From Erythrocercus mccallii (lineage: Eukaryota > Chordata > Aves > Passeriformes > Dicruridae), in contig VZRG01001054.1 in assembly GCA_013397435.1 (NCBI GenBank), forward strand, positions 37,346 through 101,345: 64,000 bases of DNA, in the 5' to 3' direction. The notes beneath the pieces are model-generated. The model worked only from the letters and a program-made list of their open reading frames with translations, had not been told where the DNA came from and searched no databases. Shown piece after piece: positions 24,486 through 36,540 of this stretch. The first letter of the stretch is position 1; each line of letters begins with the position of its first letter. The position numbers and the translations under genes are program-made.

Positions 24486-27400
24486 GACAAACTTTTCTTT
24501 AAAGTCTATTGCCACAAAAATGAATTTTGGACAGTACCTTGTACCTTATAGGGCAGCTGCTAAAAATATGTATCTTAAAGGTGAACTTTCTTTTTGGTTT
24601 TGTACAGTGGCACAACCAATCACAGTAAATGTTAACCACAAAGTACTGAATCCCACAAAACCCAGACAGCCCAACACTTTGTGAAGCAAAAGGAAGAAAA
24701 TTCCTCCAGTACATTGGCAATAAAACTTCTTTTAACCTTTCTTACCCATTTTTCTTAGGACATGGGCATTGTTCCATGCCTTGCTGACCTTTCAAATCTG
24801 TAGGGAGTACAACAGGAGGAGGAAGGACAGCTGACATTGTGACCAGTACTTCTTACTCCGTCACCTCTTCACTCTCCTTATTTATGTCCCTGTCAGAAAT
24901 AGTGTTGCAAAGTTCTTCCAAAGAGTTCTTTTATTGAAAGATTTTTAAATATTTTAAAAAGCTGGACTACCAGAGCTCTGAGAATACCTGCATTTTCAAG
25001 GGAGATGAGCATATGGAAACACCTTTAATTACTTCTATGAATTTTTCTGTATGGCATTGTTCAGGTAGCTTATATCACCAATGAGGTGCCAGTTTAAGAA
25101 CATATATATTTAATTGTAGAATTGGCTTTTTAATCTGCGTTTCTGATTGTAAAGCTGCTATTCTTTGCATTTTACATTTATTGGTTTTTGAGAAACACCA
25201 GCTTCTGTGGACTGTTTTCACCAATGATCTGATTCATTTGTCCAATGATTTGCAGAGTAATCCATGGGTTCCCAGTTAGAAGTCAGGAAACTCAGCAGGA
25301 ATAGGGTCAAAATAATGATATGGGGAAATACAGCTGTGGGTGAGGTGTTGCCCTTTAGCCACTGGGCAGGTTTTTTTCTGTTGTTTTTGCTCCATGCCTC
25401 TCTGGGGTGGGATTTGTCCTCAGCTGGCTGCAGCTGTGTGTTTTCAGGGACAGCATTTGTGCAAGGTGCTGCTGAGCCAGCTTTCGTTTAACCTGGCATA
25501 AACCAGGGCCTGTGAGAGAAAGCTGTTGCAGGCTTAAATCAAGAGAAAAGCAGGCAGGATAGAGCTGTAAATGAGCCCGGGTCACAGGCTAGTAGCTGTA
25601 AGAAAATTTTAACAGTGCTGCTAAAAATCCATTATCCACAGTCATGCAGAGAAGTGGTTGCATTTACATGCAGGTGCAGTCTCTGTCAGGAAAATCTAAA
25701 TGCTCTCTGTGCAGGGGCTGAGAACTCTCAAAGAACTGTTGGACATGGGAGAAAATAACTCTCACTCAACCTCTTTTTAAAATCTTTTTTGTTAATCTTG
25801 AATTTATTCTCAAAGCTCCTACCCTCTCTCATAAACAGTAGAGACCAAAAGAATAGTAAATAGGTTCATACAACATTCATATCCAGTGAAATATCTGTAT
25901 TAGTCTATATATGAACCTATTTGTCTAAGTAAAATAAGTATAGATTTGTCTATTTTTCAGGCAAGAGAAAATAGAACAAGAAGATGTTTAGTTAGCTGAG
26001 TTCAGGAAGAGGTCACCTATGGTCTTTTTTAAACTATTGGGAAGAAAAGAGCTGCAAATAAGAGACTCCTGCTTTTGATTGTAAAGGCACCTCAACAATA
26101 GCAGAGGTAACTGAATATGATAAACTCAGCCATATTTAGCAAACAGTTCGAAATTGATGTGGAGCTGTGTAATTGTGAAATTTAGAGCTAAAATCAGCAT
26201 ATGGACATTGTGTCTTTGGAAACACAGTCTTGGGCACCAGATATTTATCCTGAGAGAATTAGGCTTATTTTATTAGTGTTATTGGCATTAACTAGAGTAG
26301 TGGGTTGAAACACTCACAAATTGCTGTACAGGTTGAACATTTGAGGTGTCTGCAGTGTTTATAGGGATAAATGAGGAGGGGGAGATGTAACAGTTGTGGT
26401 GTGTGCATGTATGTGGCCAGTGAAAAGTTATTCTGTTTAACTCTTTGCTTTTAGCAAAGCAGGTTCATCTGATAACTCCAATTCTCCAAGTTTAAGCCCT
26501 TGCTGCCATATGGAATATGTTGTTTTTCTACTGTAATAGTGCAAGAGTGGATCAAAATCAAAGAACAATGTTGCTACCACAACACTGAAGACACCAATAT
26601 TCTCCAAAACACCCTTATATATGTTATTGATCTGGAATGTATATGGATTCCAACCGCAAAAACTATGATAATTCAATTTATTGAATTAATTGAAGACCAT
26701 TTCAGCAAGTATCATATCACAGTCTGTTAAATGAATACATTTCTTTCACACAAAATCTGTGTTTACTTTGAGCCGCTCAGTTTGAGCACTGCACAATTAG
26801 CATCTGAAATATTTTTGGGTCATCTCAGCTACGAACAAAGTTGGCCAAGAGAAAGTTTTTGGCCTCATTGGTAGCTGTCACCATTAGAATTTCTGTGACA
26901 TGGAGTACCAGTGTTTGGGCTAGGATGAAAGGGTTGAGAAGGCTGTGGATTTTTGTCATTCTCTGGAGGGTTTAAACATTCTAATCACATTGTGCTCCTC
27001 TGAGACTTTGGCTGTAAAAGAAGAGTTGAGGAATCCTTTTATTCCATCCCATTCCTGTTGTGTGAGAAAGGGCTCTCTAGCTGTGCTTGGAAATGGCTCT
27101 GAAGGGAGCACTGGAAAGTGTCCAGAAGAGCCAGAGGGGAAAGCACAGCTTGTCTGCTGAAGGGCACCATGCACAGGTGCTGAGAGGAGTCTTGTTTGCC
27201 GAGCTGATTTGAAACTAAACCTATGTTGGGGAAAATAAACATTAACACCACCTGCACTCCACTTCCCACCAAGTGTTATGTGACTGTGTCACCCATCTTT
27301 TGGATTTTTGCAAGGTTTACTGTTGTCCTTGAACTCCACACCCACCCATCCCTCTTACTCCAACTAAAAGGCATCGTAGCCCTTGGTGCAGCAGAAGCTC

Positions 27401-28391
27401 GTGGTGTAGTCTGTACATTTCAGAGCAGACAATCCACCAGAAATTTCCATGATACCATGACAGCAGTTTTCTGATCTCATTTAAATTACAGAATTACTTC
27501 CTGTTTTGAAAGAAAACTGGAAAGGAGGTTGTTCTGGGGGTGGATTGGTCTGGTTCAGCTTGTTAAAGAGACAGCTTTGGGAGTGGGCTGTTCAAAGCCA
27601 CTTCCAGGCAGCTTCACTTGACTGCAGAGTAGTCTGGGGTCAAGTTCTGACTCATGGGAAGATGCTTTTGCCTGTTCCACTGGGTCTTGAATTGAAAATG
27701 CAAATGAGCCCAGAGCCTGTCCCAGACGGTAATTATGGTTGATGTAGTAATAAAGGTGTACCTACACTGTACAGCAGAGAGGTCTGAATTAAGAATCGGA
27801 CAATGGAGGGAAATTTTAGCCAAGCTCTCACGGTTAGTCACAGGATGAGTACATAAGCTGCTAGATTCAACTCAGGAGAAAACAGGATATGAATGACTAG
27901 ACAAAAATGTTACACCCACTCCCTGTCAAGACCATAAATCTGGTCCTAGAAACTGGAATGAAAATCTACCAGTCCAGGCTCAAAATCCACTCAAGCATTC
28001 TTCCAATGGAGTGATGAGTGTGTGTTGTTTAATGAGTTGAGAAATATTGCCTGTGCCGGTAAGTGGAATATTGAAGGTTGAAAGAAGGATTTAGAACCTG
28101 TCTAAACCTTCTTAGAAGGTTTGAGTCGATGAAAAAGTTGCTTGGTGTTTCTCCAAAGATAAGAACATACAAGAGTTCTTTCCACATTGTATCTACCTTG
28201 AGGCAAATTATTCACTAACACAAAATATGAGATCTCTACTGCTGTTTTCACTGTTGCCAGGATATAGTGGAATGCATCAGCTCTTTAATGAAGATAGGAA
28301 TACTGCAGAACTCCTTGATTTCAGTCTGGCCCTACCAAACTCATATTCTGTAGCTTAAATTCATGGTCCAAACCTTAAGGTAGCTTGACTG
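24481..28391. other. Unique non-coding stretch
   Basis: No exon or mobile element is recognised with confidence. Open frames are 92 codons or shorter. The inverted repeat at 25858-25922 lies here, and a small hairpin with TAATTCAA/TTGAATTA arms and a 4-base loop at 26669-26688. The possible retrocopy just right of the T tract is described in findings. Confidence 0.55.
25858..25922. repeat. Inverted repeat with 13-bp perfect arms
   Basis: AAATAGGTTCATA (25858-25870) is matched by its exact reverse complement TATGAACCTATTT (25910-25922), with a 39-base spacer. The arms do not extend further on either side. It could fold as a stem-loop or be the ends of a very small non-autonomous element; no target-site duplication is evident. 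Confidence 0.93.
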
Positions 28392-28463
28392 AGAAAAAAA
28401 ACCCAAACAAACAAACTCCAAAAACCAAAAAACAACCAAACAAAATATCAAACCAAATAAAAG
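28392..28463. repeat. A/C-rich low-complexity block
   Basis: The plus strand is almost only A and C with irregular CAAA and CCAAA units, like the block at 14521. No strict period is seen. Confidence 0.85.
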
Positions 28464-31400
28464 AGGATAAATTATCTGAATAATTTAAGTCCAGTGTTGT
28501 TTTATCTTCTCCCTAACTGAAATGGGTTCAAGTCCAGCTCTTGGGAGATTTTCAGTGTTTTATTCTTCTTTCACACTCGTGACCTAAGGGAATGTAGTAC
28601 CCCATGTTCACCCCAAAGCAAAAGATACCGCTTTTTAGGGTCAATCTTTAAAATCTTCTTTGGAATCCTTGCATGATAATTGAAAGGAGAACAGAGAGGG
28701 GATCACTGTCTTTCTAACTAAGGCTGGTAGATGGCTCCAGGTGCCATTGCAAAGCTGGGACACGGAGCCAGGAAGCAGCTGAAGAAGTGATGTTGTTTTG
28801 GGTTGTGTTGTCACAACACCACAGGCAAGAGCTGGTCACTGATGTGAGGCTGCTTATGCCAACCCCGTATTGCTGTCTTGGGAAATAATGTGACAGAATA
28901 ATATAACACAGCCATTTTACAACCAGCAAGGTGGAAACAATGCAGCACCGAGGGCTGAGGGAAGATGAGAGCTAAAGTGTTTCAGATTATCCTATGGAGA
29001 ACAAGTGTGTTTGATATACTATTCACACTGTCTCATATGAAAGTTTAATGTCTTGGGGGTGCCAGCTCTGCACAGATCTGTGACTGTAATCAAGCCACAA
29101 GCAATGGCTGTGTGAAAGATCTTGGAAAAGTTTTTTGGCATCTCCAATGGATGTGTTGCAAAGCTATGACCCATTTTTCAATCACGGTTTGTATTTGATA
29201 ACCATGAAGCCCTACAGAGTAGAGAGGGAAAAGAAATGAGGTTGCCTGAGCTGAAAGAAATGGCTGTGTGAACCAAACCATTGTGAGGTTTTATATCTTG
29301 ATTGCTTCTCTCTGGAAAACTCTGCCAAGTCTAAAAGAATTTCCATAATAGTGTGCACTGCTGATATAAAACAGATAGAAAATGCAGCATTTCTTTTCAA
29401 TTTCTGAACTTGCAACTTCTTTCAACTTCTACATCAAATTCCTTTCAGGTATAATTATAACCTGTTTATCAGTGACAAAAAGTGCCCTTTTGGGGTTCTT
29501 CCTATCAGCACCCGAAGCAAAGCTAAGTTTTCTAATGAACCATTCAATACAAGCACTTTGAAACTACCCATTAGCTGATGGATCTTACCTGCAACAGACA
29601 CGAGTATATTATCGACTGGTTTTTTTCCCATTCTAAATGGATTTTAATGGCATTTTTTGACTCTTATTGGCAGGAATGGAGATATTTACCATCTGTTCAA
29701 ATGCACATTGGCCATGGTAAACAATTCAGACAATTCCCCAAGCAGTGGGCATGGGGAGGTTACCGGTACTGGCTCCCGGCTCTTCCTGCAGCTTGGGTGA
29801 AGGCAGAGGGCAATGCAGTCAGGTGAGTTGTTGGCAAACAAAACATCTCTCCAGGGTGGATCCAGCAGAAAGGAAGTTATGAAAGTGTTAATGATCAGAT
29901 CAGATCAGATCAGGAGATATTTGGGTTTGGCTCAAACAGCTTTATTCTGTTTGTTTTGATATGTGTGGTGCCCAGCACATCTTTCTGGGAAGGTACAGGA
30001 CAGAGTAAAAATGAAAGGAGATTGTTGCATGGAAATGAGCTTCAGAAGCTGTAAGACCATGTCAGAGCAGCTGTGTTTAAGATGCATTGCTCAGGGAGAG
30101 CTGTAAGAAAATGCATTAACTCTTTGAAGTGTTTAGCTGAACAAACTGTTCCTTGCTGCAGTCTTCCAGCTGTTGACTTTGTCCATGAAGGGAGGCTGTG
30201 TTTTGGTTGGGCTCCCAGCAAGCAGTTTCCAGACAAAGCCATCACAGTTGGTGGACCCGAGTTGGGATTTGCTCGTGGAGGTGCCCACGCTGTTGAGAGC
30301 TGTATTTGCAAGTGCAAGGTGGGGAATTTAGAAGGTTGCTGCTGGGAGGAGTGAGTGTCTCCCAGTGGTGTCCCTGCTCCAGAAACAAGGACTGCTGCCT
30401 GTGCCTTTTGTGCAGCAGCGTCTCAGATTAAGTCTCTGCCACTCATGGCATATTTGCTTTGTGTTTTGCAGAACTTTCCATCTGGAGTCACACAGAACGT
30501 TTGTTCCCCATAGCATGAAAGCATGGCATCTTACTGCTTTTCCCTGGAGCAGAGAAACACATTCATTTTTAATTGTTGACCACTCTATCAGAAATCCTAT
30601 TTCCCAGAGTTTAATTGTTTTGCATGATGTTTAATTCATGGCTTCCCTACAGAAATCAGCTGTTAACCTTTTTTAAAAAAATATGTATTATTTAGTATTT
30701 ATTTATTATTTAGCAATAACATTTTTAATTGTACAGGATGATATAATTTATTTATATTTTCACTATAAAATTCCATGTCTCAATGGTCTCTCTCCTTTCC
30801 CCCCCTTTTCCCTGACTTACCATTATGAAGAACAATAAAATCTGAAGAAACGTTATCATAAAGGTTTCAAGAACCAGTTTTTGATACAAGATGTTCTTAT
30901 ACAGGACAACACTGAAGAATCATTTGAATCCCCCTGGAAGTGCTTAGCCAATGCTTAAGATCTTTTGGAAATCAGGGCATAGGTAAATGTATTTTTCTTT
31001 CCTTCTGAATGTTTTCTTCCATATTCTTACAAATGAGCTACCCTGCAGAAAAGTTCAGTGGCAAAACTGAAGCCAAAGTTTCAGAGGATTTGTAGAAACA
31101 AGAATTCAGAGTTTCTGCCAGAGACCTGATGCGAGTGGTGATATTCATCCAGCCAGGGGACCGTGCCATGCAGAATGTGTCTAGCTGAGTTTCACACACA
31201 GAAAAGTGCCTTTGGAAACATTCCAGGACAATAATTATTGGATACCAGGGAGCTGCAAATAAGTGTTAAGAAATGAGGAAGCACAGCACCAGCACAGATC
31301 ACATCCTCCCTTCTGGCTGCCTGGAATGTCCTTTCCTTTGGCTGCCATGCCAAAATCTCCATCTTTTCTTTCTGGCTCTCATCGAATGTGGAGCATGATG

Positions 31401-33631
31401 AAAGGATTGGGTGCTGGAGGATATTTTGTAGTGTGCCCAAGTCCTAAAGCTCTTTCCAAACCCAGAGACCAGGCAGAAGCTGCAGGAGTCCCACTTTCAG
31501 CAGAACAAAGCTCTCCCATGATGTACAGCCTGAATTCAGCTGCCCCCACAGGGTCCAGCCACTCAGGCAGAGATCCAGGGATGGATTTCAGCACAGGGGC
31601 TGTGTTTGGAGGGCTCATATCAGCAACATATTCCTTACCTTCAGTGTTCAGATTTTACATACATGGAAATATATATATTCTTGATTGATAGGGCTAAGAG
31701 GCCAGCGTTTATTTTCCTTCTTTCCAAGGCGAGTGGTGGACCCAAGAAAGTTTCTTTGTAACCACTGGACTTCCCCTGTGCTGATCCTCTGCCATTCCAT
31801 CTCTGTGATTTACAAATTATCCCCCCTGTTATCCTCAGCCACACAAGGAGATGTCATTGTTTCCCTGCTCTGAGCGAGTGCTGTAGTGTCAGTGCATCAT
31901 CAGGGGAGGAAGTGGTAGATCTGGGCAAAAATCAGTTTACAGTGGAAGAATCACAAAACTTTTAATGATTAAACTAGAAAGCAATGTAAAGCTTTTTGCT
32001 GAGTGTGTTTGGTTTAAAAACAAAATTTCCATCAAATCATGAGGGAGCAGAGCAGCACTTCCTTTCCTAATTTTTAATATAAACCTTGGCAGTGATGGAG
32101 ACTGCATGGATAAAACAATTACAGGAAAACTCTAATTCAGTAAGAAACAGGAATAAAAACAACTACAGCAAAAACTCTGGTCATTTCTAACAGATAGGAT
32201 ATCTGATACAGCTGCTGCTCTTTCAAGGACTACTTAAAAGCATTTTTTACTATTTTTCTCTGGAAAATACTTAAATCAGCATGTATATTTTAAAAAAAAG
32301 CCTTTTTTCTCTCTTTCACTTTCTTCCTTCTTTCTTCTTTCTACTGCAATGTAAATTCTACTGCAAAGGAAGAAGAAAAAAAATCTGTATAGCACAAATG
32401 ACTCTCACTTCAAGCAAATATTGCCATAAGTAATTATGCTTCTCTCTATTCTTATTTCAGACATACTGATGTTACGAATGAATTAACCAAGGAACAAAAT
32501 GCTTCACTGCCAACTGAGAGCTAATCCTTGAAGTTTAGTGCTATTACTCTTAATGTATTTCAGTTGCATCTCAAACCACGGCATGAAGAGGAATTGATAC
32601 CAGTGAAGGAGACACATTTTTTGTCAAGAAAGAGTCTCACGATTCCTTTGCTCCAAGGAAATTTGAATAAAGGAACACTCTGTTTGGAAACATGCCTATT
32701 CTACTTGGACAGATTAGTTAAAGAATGGGTTGAGGAAAGCAAATAGACCTAGAAAACATTACAAAAAAGCCCGATAATTTTTTAACTAAAAATTCAAGTT
32801 TTTAAAATTTTCCATGGGACTTTTTGACTACTCATCCTTATTGGGACATTACTTTTGCACTTTACCCCTGGAACTTTTGCAGGACGTGGAGTTTGTCATG
32901 CTTGAATGCTCTGGATCTGCTTGTGATTTCCAGTGGCTGCCTTGGTGACTATTGAGATGTTTGTGCCTTGGGGATGGAGCACCTGCATGACACTGACCCT
33001 TTTCTAGGCTGGAGCTCGGTAGGGTGCTGGCCCTGCCATAGATTTTGGGTCTGGCATGGACCCTTAATCCCCGGGTCTGTGCCACTTCACAGCCCAGGGA
33101 CTCTTGGGTTGTGCTTATGGTCGCTGTGGAGTTCTGTGGGTAACAGCTGCTTTGCTTTAAAAATGAGGATGGGAATAGTTTCACGTAGCAAGGAGCTGCA
33201 GAACAGATCAGGATCCTCTAACAACAATTTGTGGTCAGAGGAAAGGCTGATGTTTGCTGCATGAGCTGTCTGTGGTCCCTGTTCTTGCCTTCTGCTACTG
33301 CAGGTAGCTACGTATCAGGATGTACCTTCAACAGCCCCAGCCTGCCTGAGATGTGCTTACATTCTTATTAAATTATGGTGTGCATTTGTACTCAGACTAT
33401 TATAAATCCATTACTTCCCCAAGGCCAGAGGAAATGGTTTTAAAATGTGAGGTTTTTTTCTACAGGGAATTGAGAGATAAAAATACTAAATCTCTGTGCT
33501 TGGCTTGTGCAGATCAATGAAATACAATAACTGGCAAGACAAACCAAGCTTAAAATATTACAAATGTGATTGCATGAAAGCTTAACTTGACATTGAGTAA
33601 TTATCTCTACAAAAGTCTCCTAAACCACCCT
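28464..33631. other. Unique non-coding stretch
   Basis: No mobile element is recognised. The stretch holds a (GATCA)4 repeat at 29893-29912 and an exon-like segment at 29674-29822 (see findings). Around 30660-30760 it is strongly AT-rich. A pyrimidine-rich run lies at about 32310-32342. Open frames elsewhere are at most 141 codons and unremarkable. Confidence 0.55.
29893..29912. repeat. (GATCA)4 pentanucleotide repeat
   Basis: Four exact copies of GATCA in tandem, then GG. It is short but perfect. Confidence 0.9.
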
Positions 33632-33660
33632 AAGAAAAACCAAAACCAAAACCAAGCAAA
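33632..33660. repeat. Short (CCAAAA)n A/C-rich run
   Basis: About three CCAAAA units, part of the same compositional class as the blocks at 14521 and 28392. Confidence 0.75.
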
Positions 33661-36078
33661 GAGCCTGGCAGTAAATCATAAAAGAGAAATAGCAGTGTAA
33701 GTTCTTGGAACCAAAGTCTGAGTAATATAATTGCACAGTATTGAGTGAAACTTCAAATTTGTCCTTCACTTTTTCAATACAATGGGGAAGTGTAGATGAA
33801 AAGTCTTGGGATGGGAGATATCAAGAGGTTTTGAAAATTATTTTTCCACCAGAAGTTTCAGAAAGATTTTTTTTCCTTCCTCTGTAACATTGTTTCTCCA
33901 CTAAAAGTTTCACAAAGGCGTTTTTCTTAATCGCTAACTTTGTTTCTCTGCCAGGAGAAACTAATTGTTTGGAACAATTAGTTCCAAACCTGACAATTAC
34001 TATTTGTGACAGGAACAATGAAGAAAAGGAGAACAAAGCAACCTTTCAAACAAGACTCGAAACCAGTAATTAATGTTCCTACCAAGTTCAGAAGTTCGTG
34101 CTAGGTTGAACTAAGGCACAACAAGTGAGCAGCAAGGTTTACCTGCATTTTCAGGACAAAGATAATATTTCATCCCACAACAGTCATGATGTACCAGTTA
34201 GTGAATCTTCCCTTTTTATTTCATGAATTTATATTAAGCAGAAAATAAATAATAATGAAATGTTCCATTTTCTGAAGCACTGAGACACTTATAGGAATAA
34301 TTTTTTGGGGGAGGAGTAGGAAGTATGTTTGTATCTTAGACTTCTGTCATTATTTCACTTGAACAGATGGAAGCTCAGCCACTTGTGATTGAATCACTAA
34401 AATGAAAGGACATCACTGAAATGATGGTCACTCTTTTGCTCAATTCCATGTGAAGAAAATTAGCAGTGGACAGTGATGGCTGTCAGTTTTCTAAAAAAGA
34501 AGGAAAAGCAGCCTTTCACAATAACTCCAGTTGTATCTCCATATTGTGTGTGTTCATGGCCAGGGACCTTTGATTCTCCATTTCCACCTGGGATACATTC
34601 CTGAGCTGTCCAAATCCCTTGGAACCTAAATTATTCCCCAGTTTATGCACAAAGAAATTCTTTCTCTAAATATTGCAGGTACCTAACCCAGAACTCTACA
34701 GCAAGAGGAGTCAAACAGAGATTACTCTAAATAATTCTAACATGTGGGACCATCAGCAATGGGACCCTGAACACTTTTGTCTTCTCAACATGGAAAGTAT
34801 GTTCCTGGTTTTGGAACGCATCAGTAACTGCATAAATCCACTTGGGATCTACAAGTGCTGGATTCAGGTCCCTGTCTTAAAGTGGGGTGAAACTCAAGAG
34901 TCTGAAAGTGTCCAGTTCTCTTTGCTATAAACCAATGTCAGCTATTTCAGGTGCTGTCTGAGAAGGCGGATAGCACCTGCACTGTCCCTGGGTGTTGAAG
35001 AATGCAGCTACTTTGCAAAGCACAAAAATGTAATTTAAAAAAAAAGATTTAAAAATCTGCCAAACCTATGAAATACTATTCACTTAGATCTTCAATCAGC
35101 TCCTCAGTGCTCCATTTCTAATTATTTGCCATCTGGTGAAGCCCCTTCTCTTCCAAAGCAACGTGGAATATTGTTCAGGAGCAGGCACACACAGCAGTGC
35201 TGCCTGAACGTTAACTGCTTCTGACTGGTGATCCTGGGGAGCCTGATTGTTTGAGGCAAATCTCCTCCCCAGGGACAGCAGGATTTATTCCCTGCATCTG
35301 GGCTGCAAGGGTTTTTTTGTTGGGGGAAAAAAATTCTTCCGTGTCATTTATAATGGATTTCATTCCAATAAACAGCCATCTTCTGGCTTATTATGACCGT
35401 GGCTTTATCAAACAATAAAGCCCTGTCACTCTGAATTGCTGGGAGTGGGAGGAATCCAGCCAGAGTCCATTTCGGTGTGCGCTTTGTCATGCCATGGAAT
35501 CTGCAGTGGGAAGGACCTCCCTGTGCCCCAGGGGGGCTGCAGGGAGAAGGGGGTGTGATTCCTCAGGTTCTGGTCCTTTGTGCACCATCCCACTTTAGTG
35601 GTACCTAATGTTCATTAGGGATGATCACAAAGCCATATGGCCAAACAAATGCAGCACATATCTCGGCGCGTTGGCAGAATGAGTCCTTGTAAATTCTGTC
35701 TCCTTTCCCACCCTCTGCCTGGGAGAGAGGATAGTGAGGAGGCTGGTTTTACTGTGCTGAAGAGATGACAGACTTGATAACTTTAGTATGGAGCATTTCC
35801 AGAGCTTAACAATGAATGGCACAAGCTTTCTGAGGGGAGAAAAAAATAGGCACAGATTTTCAAATGCATCAGCAGGTTGCAGAAAAATGTGCTGATTAGC
35901 CATTTTTATATTTGACTTGGGATGGTTGGGAAATGAGAGATCTCAATTGAATTCCTATCCCTGCAACATTTTCCCTGTGTAACCTTATTGTACCTTTTCA
36001 TTTCTCTGTGCTTGGATTCTCCCTCTTTCTCCCTAGGACAGGAAGTGGGTCTTGGTACACATATATTTATATGACATA
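33661..36078. other. Unique non-coding stretch
   Basis: No gene or mobile element is seen. The hairpin at 33962-33999 lies here. The part near 35340-35440 has evenly mixed, low-CpG sequence with TTTATAATGG, CCAATAAACA and ACAATAAAGC motifs that could belong to a conserved element, but sequence alone cannot show conservation. Confidence 0.5.
33962..33999. other. Bulged stem-loop
   Basis: GTTTGGAAC (33967-33975) pairs exactly with GTTCCAAAC (33981-33989) around a 5-base AATTA loop. The stem continues as TAATT (33962-33966) with AATTA (33995-33999) after a 5-base bulge on the right arm. It is too short for a microRNA precursor, and its function is unknown. Confidence 0.88.
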
Positions 36079-36252
36079 TACTGGTTTTGGTTGGGATGGA
36101 GTGGATTTTGTTCATAGTAGCTGGTGTGGGGCTGTGTTTTGGATTTGTGCTGGAAGCAGTGTTGGTAATTCAGGGATGTTTTCACAACTGTCAGGCAGGG
36201 CTTACACAGGGCCAAGACCTTTTCTGCTCCTCACCCCAGGGTTCAGGAGGCT

Positions 36253-36278
36253 GGGGGTGCATGGGGAGCTGGGAGGGG
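36253..36278 (+). other. G-quadruplex motif inside the LTR
   Basis: Runs of G5, G4, G3 and G4 are separated by loops of 5, 4 and 1 bases on the plus strand. It lies about 65 bp upstream of the LTR TATA box, in the U3-like part. Confidence 0.75.
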
Positions 36279-36341
36279 ACACAGCCAGGACAGCTGACCC
36301 CAACTGACCCACGGAATATCCATATGGTTTCATGCTCAGCA

Positions 36342-36347
36342 TATAAA
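36342..36347 (+). promoter_or_regulatory. LTR TATA box
   Basis: TATAAA follows the CATGCTCAGCA landmark at the position where this LTR family carries its core promoter. The box itself is intact although the LTR is diverged and truncated. Whether it is active cannot be judged here. Confidence 0.65.
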
Positions 36348-36540
36348 GCTGGGAGAAAAAAAAGCAGAAAAGCAAGGCCATTCAGAGTGATGGCTTTTGT
36401 CTTCCCATGTTACAGTGCCATATGATGGAGCCCAGCTTTCCTGGGAATGCTGAACACCTGCCTGCCCAAGGGAAGTGGTGAATGGATTGCTTGTTTTGCT
36501 TTGCACGTGTGCACAGCTTTTGCTTTACCTATTTAACTTC

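Larger units (their letters stand above)
36079..36540 (+). mobile_element. Avian endogenous-retrovirus LTR, solo and 3'-truncated
   Basis: I recognise this as a diverged copy of an LTR family common in bird, especially songbird, genomes. Landmarks in order are the CTGGTTTTGGTTGGGATGGA start; the AGTAGCTGG and GGGCTGTGTTTTGGATTTG blocks; GGACACAGCCAGGACAGCTG; CATGCTCAGCATATAAAGCTGGG with the TATA box; GATGGAGCCCAGCTTTCCTGGG; CACCTGCCTGCCCAAGGGAA; and TTTGCTTTACCTATT. The segment usually following this point, towards the LTR 3' end, is absent, so the copy is truncated on the right. No internal gag, pol or env sequence and no second LTR are present in the window. This suggests a solo LTR or remnant. 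Family rank (ERVL-like) is my inference. Confidence 0.85.

Noticed and set aside
28525..28535. GGTTCAAGTCC, a match to a tRNA B-box
   Set aside because: No A-box or cloverleaf-forming sequence lies at the required distance upstream.
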